This document shows, piece after piece, positions 20,101 through 32,100 of a stretch of DNA of 64,000 bases. The translations under genes were made by a program, and so were the position numbers. The number at the start of each line of letters is the position of its first letter. Within the stretch, counting starts at the first letter, position 1. This DNA is from Musicola paradisiaca NCPPB 2511. Lineage in GTDB: Bacteria > Pseudomonadota > Gammaproteobacteria > Enterobacterales > Enterobacteriaceae. The stretch lies in NCBI RefSeq assembly GCF_000400505.1, contig NZ_CM001857.1, forward strand, positions 1,648,386 to 1,712,385, read 5' to 3'. The notes beneath the pieces were generated by a model. It made no database searches, was not told the DNA's origin, and saw only the letters and a program-made list of their open reading frames with translations.

Positions 20101-23100
20101 TCAACCCTGAAGAGATTAGTTACATTGAAGCGCATGCGACCGGCGGTAAATTGGGCGATACCATTGAGGTTAATGCACTGGCGCGCACATTTAAGGCATT
20201 AACCGATAAGCAGCATTATTGTGCTCTGGGCAGTGTGAAATCTCATATTGGGCATACATCGGCAGCGTCCGGGGTGATCGGGCTTATCAAAATATTGTTG
20301 TCGATGCGCCATCGGCAACTACCGGGCTTAAGGCACTATCAGCAGATAAATCCGTTATTTGAGTTGCAGGATTCCGCTTTTTATATTCAAAACGCAACCT
20401 CCGCGTGGCAACACCCCGGAGATAAACCACGTCTGGCCGCCCTGAACTCTTTCGGCCACAGCGGAACCAATGCGCATGTGGTCATCGAAGAGTATTTAGC
20501 GCATCGGGAGCCGGTCGCTGAACCGGTCAGCGCCGGCTGGATTATTCCGTTATCGGCCAAAACGACGCAAAGTCTGCACGCTCAGATGCAGGCGCTGTGC
20601 GCCTATCTTGAAGAGGTTGTCCGGCAACATACTGACCGGCCAAATAGTGGACAACGCGATGATGCCTTGTCCTTCATACCCTCTTCGTCCTTCATACAAT
20701 CAATGGCGTATACGTTGCAGGTCGGACGGGAAGCGATGCCGGAACGCTTCTTGCTGATCGCAACAGATTATCGTGACTGTCTGCAACAGTTACAGGCGTG
20801 CTGCCGTCAGACGGTTTCGACGAATCATTGTTTCGGGCACGTTCCGATTGCGGGAAGAAGACAACCAGCGCTGGCTGCCGGTGCGTATCAACACCGCGGT
20901 TTACACCAATTGTCCCGTTCGGAACTGGAGGCGATTGGGCAAGCCTGGCTACAGGGAAAACCGGTTGACTGGCAAAGCTTCTATCTGCAACCGCCGATGC
21001 GAATGCATTTGCCCGGTTATGTCTTTGCCAAAGACGTCTTTCGTGCCCTGTCGCCTGCATTTGGAGCCAGCATGGCTGAAAAAAGCACGGGTGACGGCGA
21101 CCTCATTGAAGAGGGGAGTTACCCCATCGGTCGTGTCGGGTTATTCACGGAACATCACCCCTGGAGTCAACCGTTTAACCACCATCACCGCATTTTGCGT
21201 AACCATCAGGCGTTTGGCCAATCGCTGCTGCCCGGACTGGCATACATCGATTTGCTCTTTCAGTTTTTCCATCGGCAAGGCGTGGATTACCGGCAACTGG
21301 AAATGCGCAACCTCACGATTCATTACCCCTTTACTATCGGCGATGACTATGGGGTGGATGCGCACATTAGCTGTCAAAAGAGTGCACAAGGGTACTGGCA
21401 TCTGAAAGTTGAAGGACGGGAAGTCTCTGATGCTCACCAGCAGTCAGGACTGAAGCTGTATATGAGTGCGGAAATGCATCCGGTTCCAGTATCGGTATTT
21501 AATGAAACGCTCGATGTCGATGGGTTGAAAAAAACGGCAATCAGTCAGGTGACGTTACAGGACGCGTATGCGGAATTTGGTGGGGAAGATATCCGTCACT
21601 GCGGGCCGATGGTCGGCGACGGCGTTATCTATCACCTGCCTTCGGCAAACCTGATTGATATTGCTGTTCCAGACGAATCACTATTCGGTGCAGAACATTA
21701 TCTGTTTCACCCGGTTCTGATTGACGGCAGTGCGATTGGATCCGGGGATCTGTTTCTGGAACAAAACAAAGAGCAGGATATATTTTTACCGCTTTACTAT
21801 GAGTCCTTCCGGGCATCGGAACCGTTGTCGGGACACTGTATTACCCGGGTCAGCCGTGACTCGCTGAAGCAAACCCGTCAACTTTCTTACCTGACTATGG
21901 AATTTTTCACGCCGGGCGGTGAAAAAATAGGTGAGCTGAAAAATTTCACCTGCAAGCGAGTGCGCGACCCCGCCGCTATCAACGCATCCAGAACCCACGC
22001 TGCGGCTCAGGTTGCTGAGCCTGCCGTGATGCCTGTCAACCACATGATGCCGGTCAGCCCTGTTGTGCCGATGAAGCATGACACCCTGCCGGCGGTATCC
22101 GAAGCGCCATCCCTTTCGTCGGAGGGCAATGATTCGGCATTGGAGCGTGCTGAACATACTCTGCAAAAGATACTGGCTGATACGCTGGCGAAAAGCATAG
22201 AAGAGATCGAGACCGATATCGGTTATTACGAGTTGGGGTTGGATTCGGCTGGGTTGTTGCAAATGGTGCAGTCACTGGAACAGTCGCTCAAGGTAAAGCT
22301 GAATCCGACGTTACTGTTTGAATATGCCACTGTTGGTGAACTGGCCGGGTATCTGCTGCAACAGTACCCGGCGTCGTTCAGGTCGCTTGTCGGTAGCGTG
22401 CCTGAGGTCGCCACGGCCGCCGCGCGGGACGACGCGCATCAATTGACCGAGGGGCTGTTATCCGATACGGGCATTACCGCAGGAGTAAATCAGGCAGGCA
22501 CTGAGCGGATAAACGTCAAACAGGCCGCTTTCCATTCATCACCCATCATACAACAGGCATCGGAAAGCGAAGATATTGCTGTGATCGGGATGGCTGGGCG
22601 ATATCCCGGTGCGAAACAGATGGCCGAGTTTTGGGATAATCTCAAAGCCGGTAAGGACTGTGTAACCGAAATCCCTGGTTCGAGATGGCAGAAAAGCGTG
22701 CTGAATGGCATGACTTCGCCTTCTGGCCGACCGATTCCCCAATGGGGGGGATTTATCGAGGATGTGGACTGTTTTGATTCACAGTTTTTCCGGGTTTCGC
22801 CCAGAGAAGCTCAGTGGTTGGATCCTCAGGAACGGCTATTTCTGGAAACATGCTGGTCGGCCATCGAAGATGCGGGTTACACCCCAGAGACATTGGTTGC
22901 AGAACAGGGCGTTAACAAGCGTCGTGACGTCGGTGTTTTTGTTGGGGTCATGCATAAGGATTACGCCTTGATCGCGGCTGAAATCGTCAACCGCGGTCAG
23001 GTCGTGCCTCTGTCAATGAATTATGCCCCCATTGCCAACCGAGTCTCTTATTTCTGTGGCTTCCACGGCCCTTCTTTTGCCGTCGATACGGTGTGCTCTT

Positions 23101-26100
23101 CATCGCTGACGGCGTTGCATCTGGCTCTGGAAAGTTTACACCGGGGAGAAAGTAAGGTTGCCTTGGCCGGAGGGGTGAACCTGTCGTTGCATCCCTATAA
23201 GTATCTGACGTATGGGCTGGCTGACATGTATTCCACCGACGGTCGTTGCCGGACATTCGGTGACGGCGGGAATGGCTTTGTCTCGGGCGAAGGGGTGGGG
23301 GCGGTATTGCTCAAACCACTGTCACAGGCGATCAAGGATCGGGACAATATTTATGCGGTGATCAAGGGCAGCGCTATCAACCACGTCGGGCAAGTGAGCG
23401 GGATTACTGTCCCCAGCCCGGTTGCACAGGCTGATTTGATGTTGCGTTGTTACGAAAAAACCGGGATTGACCCACGAACCATCAGTTATATCGAAGCGCA
23501 CGGTACCGGTACGTCACTGGGTGATCCGATCGAAATTCAGGGATTGGTGAAAGCCTTCAGACAACACACTACAGATAAACAGTTTTGTGCGATCGGTTCG
23601 GTTAAATCGAACATCGGCCATGCAGAGTCGGCGGCGGGCATCAGTGGATTAAGTAAAGTTATTCTCCAGTTGCATCATAAGACGCTGGTTCCTTCACTGT
23701 TACATTCCGAGCGGATTAATCCATATCTGGAGCTGGATAATTCGCCTTTCTATATTCAGCGTGAGACCCAGCACTGGGAGCAACCCTCGGTGGGTGAAGA
23801 GGGCGACAAGATCAACGTCCCACGGCGGGCGGGGATTAGCTCGTTTGGTGCCACCGGCTCGAATGCACACCTGATTGTTGAAGAGTTTCTGCCGCAAATC
23901 TCCCGGGGAGCGGTGAACACCCAACAGCACAACACGCCGCTGATTGTGCCTTTGTCGGCGAAAAGTGCCGATCGGCTCCAGGTTATGGCCCGCAATCTGG
24001 CTCAGTTTCTGGCGGTTCACCCGGATATCGACAGCATTCATCCTGCGGATCTGGCTTTCACGTTGCAAGTTGGGCGGCGGGCGCTGGAAGAACGGGTGGT
24101 GTTTGTCGTACCGGATCTCAGGGAGTTGCAGCAAAAACTGGTCGCATTTGCTGAGGATGACGCCTTACCAGAGCGCTGCTGGCGGGGGTATGGCGCAGGT
24201 GGTAGCGGTAAGGAAAGCGGCCGGGATACCGGTTTTATGTCGGCGGACGACAGCACTGCTCTGCTTCAGCGTTGGGTAGAACAACGCGCTTTTCACAAGA
24301 TTGCCCGCTTCTGGACGGAAGGTTTCCATGTGGACTGGTATCAGCTATATCCGATAGCGGCGCCTTGCCGTATCAGCCTGCCAGGTTATCCGTTTGCCAG
24401 AGAGCGGCATTGGATTCAGGCACCGGAAGATCTGGGCCGGATTGCTCATGATGCATCATCTGCCGAGACATCATCCCCGACGGCGTCGACGGCGGCATCA
24501 GCACATCAGGAAGAGCGTGAAGAGCTGATGTTGTTTACCGAGTCTTGGCAGAAGATGCCTCATCCGGCAGCATCCCGGCAACATCCTGGGTTTAAAACCT
24601 TAATCTGCTTTTTGTCGGAGCCGGAAAGTCAGCGTTTGCTGCAATCCCGAATGAACGAACTGGCGCCACAGACAGCGATTGTGTTTGTATCCCGACGTCC
24701 GCTGGAAGAGGGGGTGAGCGGTTTTCATCTGCAACCCAAAGACACGGAGCAGGAAAACACCGAACGTTATCAGCACTGCTTTGCACAACTGAAATCTGCC
24801 GGGATAGCACCCCAACACAGCGCGATGCTCTATCTATGGCCACTGGAGGAACGCCGTCAGATACAAGATTTCGCCGCACTACATGACCTGTTGTCTTCCA
24901 TGGTGGCGACAAACATGGCGCCGACACGCTTACTGCTGGCAGGCGCCAGCCATCATTCACTGGAGCGTGCTTATCTGGAGTCATGGATTGGTATCGAACG
25001 TTCCCTGACATCCGTATTACCCAATACCCAATGCGCAGTTGCAGTGAGTGTTGCTGTGGGGGACGGTACGGTCGGGGGGGCATCGCTTTTGACCGAGCAA
25101 CCGGTCTTTACCAGGCAATATGTATCCATGCTTTATCAGGAGTTGACGGGGCAAAATTTCGCCAGTGTCTGCTATGAAGGCGCAGAGCGATATGTGCTGA
25201 CAGTTCAACCCAGTCCTGTTGCGCTGGCCCGGCCAGCGGTGGCGGAGGCCGGAATTAAACAAGGCGGAACCTACCTGATCACCGGGGGATTCGGTGGGCT
25301 GGGATTAATTTTTGCCCGATATCTGGCGCAGCGCTATTCCGCCAGATTGATACTGACCGGGCGTTCGCCAATGAACGCAGAGCGGAAAGCGATTGCTGAT
25401 GAGCTGACCCGCCTGGGGGGACAGGTACAGTATATCCAGGCCGATGTCTGTGATGTCGGTGCGATGCGTTTTAATCTGTTACAGGCCAGGCAATCGCTGG
25501 GTTCGATCCTCGGTGTTATCCACACCGCAGGGTTGGAAGCCAGCGAACCCGTATTTGAGAAATCCCGGCAGGCGTTCAATGCCATTTTGCGGCCGAAAGT
25601 TGAAGGAACACAATTATTAGACGAACTGCTGATGCAGGATCCGTTGGATTTTGTCTGTTATTTCTCCTCCAGCGCCGCGTTTCTGGGCGATTTTGGCTCT
25701 TGTGATTACGCCATGGGGAACCGTTTCCAGATGGGGTATGGCAAGCACCGAATGGCGCTGGTTCAACAAGGCCAGCTTCGTGGTAAAACACTGATTATTA
25801 ACTGGCCTTTCTGGAAAGAAGGGAAAATGGGCATCCGGGATCGGGAGAGCACCGAATTTTATCTCCGATCCAGCGGCCAACGCGCCCTTGAAAGTGAAGA
25901 AGGGGTGCAGGTCTTTGAGCAATTGCTACGGCAAAGCGAAGGGCAACACCTGGTGATTGCCGGAAAACCCAGCCGTGTTGCCCGGTTTTTGGGGACTGAT
26001 GAACCACCGGTAGCCCGACGTACCGAACCTCATCCGGTAAGTGATCAGGGCGATGTCGGAAGTAAAAAGAGGACTGGCAATCACGCGGCTCCCCATAACC

Positions 26101-29100
26101 CGGCGCAACATGACCGTCAAGCGGTGGGCATGCGTTCCAGAAGCGATCTTGCGCGACCCTCCGGGGATGCCGCGGACATTCGGACGGCGGTGAGCCACGT
26201 CCTGAAAACGCAGATTAGTCAGTTACTGGGCACGCCGGTTGATCGGATCGGGGTGAATAGCAGTTTTGCTGATTTTGGTTTTGACTCGATCACGCTGGCC
26301 TCATTCTCCCGGGCGTTGAGTCAACATTTTGAGGTTGAAATCACACCGGCTGTGCTCTTTGGTCACTCCTCGGTTAAACGGCTGACGGAATATTTTTGTC
26401 GTGAACATGCGCAGGCTTTAGAGGCCATGTTTTCAGATGGCCTGGTTTTAGATGACCTGGTTTTAGATGACCTGGTTTTAGATGACATGGTTTTAGGTGA
26501 CATGGCTTCGCGCCAGGCGCCCCCGGCCATTGCCAGCAGCCATCTGGCTGTCGGGCGGGAAGACGCCGCGCCATCATCGGGCCTCGAGCCTGGGCGAGTG
26601 ACGACAACGGCGGAAAATCATCAGCCGGTTCCTGCGGCAACGTATACGGCTGCTTGCGATGTCATGGATGAGCCGATAGCCGTGATTGGGATGAGCGGGC
26701 GTTTTCCGCAGGCGGATAATATTGATGCGTTCTGGGATGCGCTGATTCAGGGAAAACGCTGTATTGGTGAGATGTCAGAACCGCGTTGGGACTGGCAGTC
26801 TGTCACCGGGAATACGCCATCAGGATCGTCAGACGATCGGCATACGCATGACACGCTCCCGCAATGGGGGGCATTCATGACGGATATCATGCAGTTTGAC
26901 GCCGCATTTTTTGATATTGCGCCCAAAGAAGCGATGGATATGGATCCCAGACAGCGGATCTTCCTGCAAGAAGCCTGGCACGCCTTTGAGGATGCCGGCT
27001 ATATGGGGCAACGCATCCGGGGAATGTCCTGTGGCGTGTATGTCGGCGCGGAAGAGAGTGATTATGGCGCGGTTGTCGGTGCTCAGGGGTCGATAAACGG
27101 TAATCAGAATGCGACCCTGGCGGCGCGTATTTCTTATGCCCTGGATCTGAAAGGCCCGAATATGGCCCTCACCGCCGCTTGTGCTTCAGGGTTAGTGGCT
27201 GTGCATCAGGCTTGTCTGGCCCTGCGTCAGGGGGATTGCGAAATGGCGCTGGCCGGGGGCATCAATCTGTTGATGACCCCGTGGGTGTATCAGAGTATGA
27301 ACCGAACGGGAATGCTTTCTCCTGACGGCAATGCCAGCGTGTTTGATCAACGTGCAAACGGGCTGGTTCCAGGAGAAGCGGTCGCCGTGGTGTTACTCAA
27401 ACCGCTGTCTAAAGCTAAAGCCGATGGTGATCGAATCTACGGTTGCATCAAAGCCAGCGGGGTGAATTACGATGGCAAGACCAACGGTATCACGGCACCG
27501 AACCCGGTTCGCCAGGCTGAGCTTTTGAAAAATGTCTATGACCGATACCGCATTGACCCAGGAAATATTCAATATGTGCTTTCCCACAGTACCGGTTCGC
27601 AGTTAGGGGACCCGATTGAGGTTCAAGCGCTTACCGATGCCTTTGCCGACAGATGCAGCGATTCGCATCGCTGTGTTTTAGGTTCGATTAAACCCTTAAT
27701 CGGGCATACTTTTGCCGCGTCCGGTGTCGTGAGCCTTATTGCCATGCTCAAGGCTATGACACATCAGACAATGCCGGCGACTCATGGGCTTGCCACCTGT
27801 AATCGCTACATTAAATTAGAGCGGACTCCCTTTACGATTCAACAGCAGAATCAACCCTGGTTGCGTCAGGGCAATCAGCCCAGGCTTGGTGCAATCAGCG
27901 CTACGGGGATCAGCGGGACCAATGCTCATGCGGTGATTGAAGAATATATTGCCGATGACCCCCAATCGTTGACGGGCGCAGAAGCTCATCCGTCGGAAGG
28001 GGACAGGTTTCGTTCGTTAGGCATCGCTGCTCACCCGTCGATCATTCCCATTTCGGCGAAAACCACCGCCGCTCTGCAAGCCTATGTGCGGGCCTTTGTG
28101 CAATTTCTGCAACGTCATCCGGCGACGCGGCTTGATCAACTGGCCTATAGCCTGCAAACCGGGCGAGATGCGATGGCAAAACGAGTGGCGTTTGTGGTGT
28201 CTGATATGACGGAGTTGCGCGAAAAATTAGCGTTGTTCATGACCGGCGATGTTTTTCCCGGCGATACGTCTCCCGGTACTTATTATCATGGTGAACAACG
28301 TCGCGATGATGCAAGCGGATGGGCAAGAGAGAATGAATGGGATGATGGCAACACGTCGGCACAGTTGATCCAGATTCAAGGTTGGATCGCCGCAGGGCAA
28401 TGGCAGGAATTGGCGAATGCATGGGTTAACGGCGTCAATGTGGATTGGTTTGATTTATACCCTGAATCATTATCGCCGCAACAGATACCGCCGAAACGCA
28501 TAGGTCTGCCGGTCTATCCTTTTCAGGGCAAACGTTACTGGGCTCATCTTCCCCCTGCCGAGGTAACAGCACAGCCTCGGATACCCAGCCAGCCTAGGGT
28601 GATGGATGAGCAAACGTCGGTGATCCCGGGGGCGGCGGCGGTGAATAAAAATGGCTCATCGCGGCTTGAAATCCTCACCCGTCAGGTTCGCGCTTTACTG
28701 ATACAAACGATGTATTTTGACGAGAGTGAAATTGAGAATCCTCAACTGTTCACCGAGCTGGGACTCAATTCGATCAATGCGGTTGGCTTTATTGAAGCCG
28801 TGAACCGGACGTTTGCATCCGGACTGACGATCAACGCCATTTTTGATTATCCCAGTATTGATGCGCTGTCTTTATATCTGGATAACGGTATGCAGTCCTC
28901 GCCGCCCAACCTGCAGGGAAACGCATTCCCGGCAGCGTCGGTTATCGTGCAGGACACGTCCGATGAACATGTTGGCTCACAACGCCCGCATTCAGGAATG
29001 GCATGGTTGAAACACTATCCCGAGTGTATTCCGCTCAGCCAACAATTACGTAAGCGCGGACATATTCAAGATGAACGGGAGCCGGATGCGTCTCGGTTCT

Positions 29101-32100
29101 GGATTCATCCACTGACCGGTTCGACCGGTTTATATCTGAAGATTGCTGAAAATCTGGCAGATGAATATGCCATCTGGGGGATTCAGTCGCGTGGATTTCT
29201 TACCCGGTTTCAACCGCTGGAAAGCATCGAAAGCATGGCGCGTTACTATATTGAAATCCTTCAAGCCAGTAATGCGACCGGGCCATACGCGCTGGCAGGG
29301 TATTCAATGGGCGGCATTATTGCCTATGAAATGACCAGGCAACTGCAACTGGCAGGGTTCAGGGTGTCGAGTCTGATTCTTCTGGAACCCCCGTTTCCAC
29401 AGCCAGGCAATCACTCCAGGTCGTCGCCGTTTTGTTATCGGGATGCATTGTTGATGAGTGCGAATTTCTTTTTGCACTACAGCATGAGTGAAGCGCTGGC
29501 ATCCGGCCAGCTAGCGTTTGAAACCATCGCCTACACTGAACAGGCGCTAATGTGTGTTGATGTCGATAACCAGGCGACATGGCTGGCTGAGGGTTGCCTG
29601 AAAAAAGGCGTGGCCCAGCCGTTGTCGGTGGTGAAAGACAAAATTGAGAATATGGCTCAGATCCTTAAATGCAACCGTGAAGCCATGGCGGCCTATGCGG
29701 TGAAAGCGTTACCGAATGCCCATGATATTGATCTGCACTATATGACCATTACGTCATCATCCGATGACAGGCCGCAGCACCAAGACAAGTTGTCTGCGCT
29801 GGCTGAAAATAATCGCCATGTTCTGGGTGAAGAACTGACGCATGATGAAAGCCATTGTCAGCGATGGTTGCAATATTTACCGGGGGCTCAGGTATTTCGC
29901 ACCAGAGCCAGGGATCACTTTCATCTCTTGTCCGAACGCGAAAGTGTTGAAATGATTTCTGCCCGCTGTCGGGAGATTTACCGGGGCCGACCCGCAGGGA
30001 GCACGCCACCGGAGGGCCGCGGAAAACGGGGGGATACGCCGCGTAGGGCGGGCCAGGATAGCATAGCGATTATCGGCATGTCTGGGCAGTTTCCCGGGGC
30101 AAAAAATCCCAATGATTTCTGGCACTTGCTTGAACAGGGACAGTCAGCGTTTACGACGCTGCCGGATAGTCGCGGGTGGTCAGTTAGCCCCGAAAACGAG
30201 GGTGAATATGCCGGCTATGGCGGTTTTCTCTCGGATATCGAATACTTTGATCCGCTGTTTTTTCAGATATCGCCGCGCGAAGCATCAATGTTAGATCCCT
30301 GCGAGCGCCTGTTTTTGCAGGAAAGTTGGAAAGCCATTGAAGATGCAGGGATGATTCCAGAGACGTTGTCCGGCAAACGTTGGGGAGTGTTCTGCGGTAG
30401 TGGCGGCGACTATACGCTACGTTTTGCTCAGGGAGAACATTTTGCCCCGAATATTACCTTGTCTCAGGTGCCCGGCCGGGTTTCTTACAGCCTGAACCTG
30501 AAAGGCCCTTGTCTGAGCGTAGAAGCGGGGTGTGCTTCTTCTCTATTGGCTGTCGCGCAGGCTTGCGATCATCTGGTGTTGGGCCAGTGTGAGGTTGCGA
30601 TTGCCGGCGGAGCCCTGATTTATTCCACACCGAATATGTTGCTCAGTGCTTCCCGTCTCGGGCTGTTGTCGCCGGCTGACCGCGGTTGTGCATTTTCAGC
30701 ACACGCCAGTGGCATGATGCCCGGAGAGTCCGTTGGCGTCGTTATTCTGAAACCATTGCAGCAGGCGCTGGCGGATGGCGACAGAATTCATGGTGTGATC
30801 GAAGCCTGGGGCAGTAATCACAACGGTAAAACCAATGGGATTATGGCGCCGAGCGCCAGTGCTCAGGAAGCGCTGTTATCGGATATCTACCGGCGGTTTG
30901 ATATCCGCCCGGACAGCATTACGCTGGTCGAAGCCCATGCTGCCGGGATGCCTGCGGCTGATGTCGCAGAAGTTGCATCGCTGACAAACGTCTTTCGGAA
31001 AAATGATAGGAAGGGGCAATCAGCCAGCCAGCCAGGCTGTGCGCTGGGGAGTGTTGAGAACAACATCGGCCATGCTTTCCACAGTTCGGGGATGAACCAT
31101 CTATTCAAAGTGCTGTTAGCGCTCAGGCATCAGGCCATTCCCGCAACGCCGAATACGGAAGACCGGGCCTCTTTGTTACCGCTCGAAAACAGTCCATTTT
31201 ATATCAATTCGCAAACCGTTCCCTGGAAGGTTGAATCCGGGCAGGTACGTCGGGCGGCGATCAGTTCATTAGGGGCGACCGGGATCAATGTTCACCTTGT
31301 TGTCGCGGAACCGCACAAAAACGGGGGCGGGCGTGAAGGGTCGCCAGAAAATATATCCCCGGGCGCATCAACGGAGCGCGGCGGTCAACAACCGGTGTGC
31401 ATTGTGCTGTCTGGAAAGAGTGAAAGCGCTTTGCAACAACGCTGCCGGGATCTGCAAGATTTTGTGCAGGCTCAGCATGGACTGGATCTGCAACAACTGT
31501 CGGCAAACCTCTTGTTGCGCCGTAGCCATTTCTCATATCGGTGTGCCTGTGTGGTTTCTGACGCCAAAGCATTGCACGATTTTCTGGATCGGATGATTGC
31601 CGGGACAGCCTTGACTCAGGAGGACAACGGCTACCGGGGTAAAGTCAGCCCAGGCCGCCAACCATTAGCCGGGAACGAGGCATTGTCCGCTGTTGCCTAC
31701 GTTCGTCAGGCGGTTCACGCTCCGGCAGATAACGATAATCTGTTGGCTCTGGCCCGGTTATATGTCACGGGTGTGGACTTTTTTACGCCTGACTTCAACG
31801 CTGAAATCCGTATGGATGCGGCCTATTCAGCGGCGGAAAAATTTCCGTTATCGCTGCCGGGATATCCGTTTGACAAACGGTTGTGCTGGGCTGGGGCTAT
31901 CCAGGAGGCGCCCGACGGGAAATTACGCCGGGAGGAAACTGATCGCCGGACGAAGCAACAGGCGCAATCACAACATGTGCAATCACAACAGGCGCAATCA
32001 CAACAGATAGCGCAACAACTGGTGGGGATGCTGGCGGAACTGGCCGGTTTGTCCGTCACCGAAATTGATCTGAATGCACCGGTGTCCAGTTACGGTATTG

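Noticed and set aside
26436..26510. CRISPR-like array
   Set aside because: Repeats are direct, contiguous 15-mers in frame inside a PKS gene, with no spacers and no cas genes.
26670..27960. Third KS of PKS3 as non-elongating (motif VLSHSTGS instead of EAHGTGT)
   Set aside because: The catalytic His is still present in SHSTG, as are Cys3355 and the second His, so it should condense.
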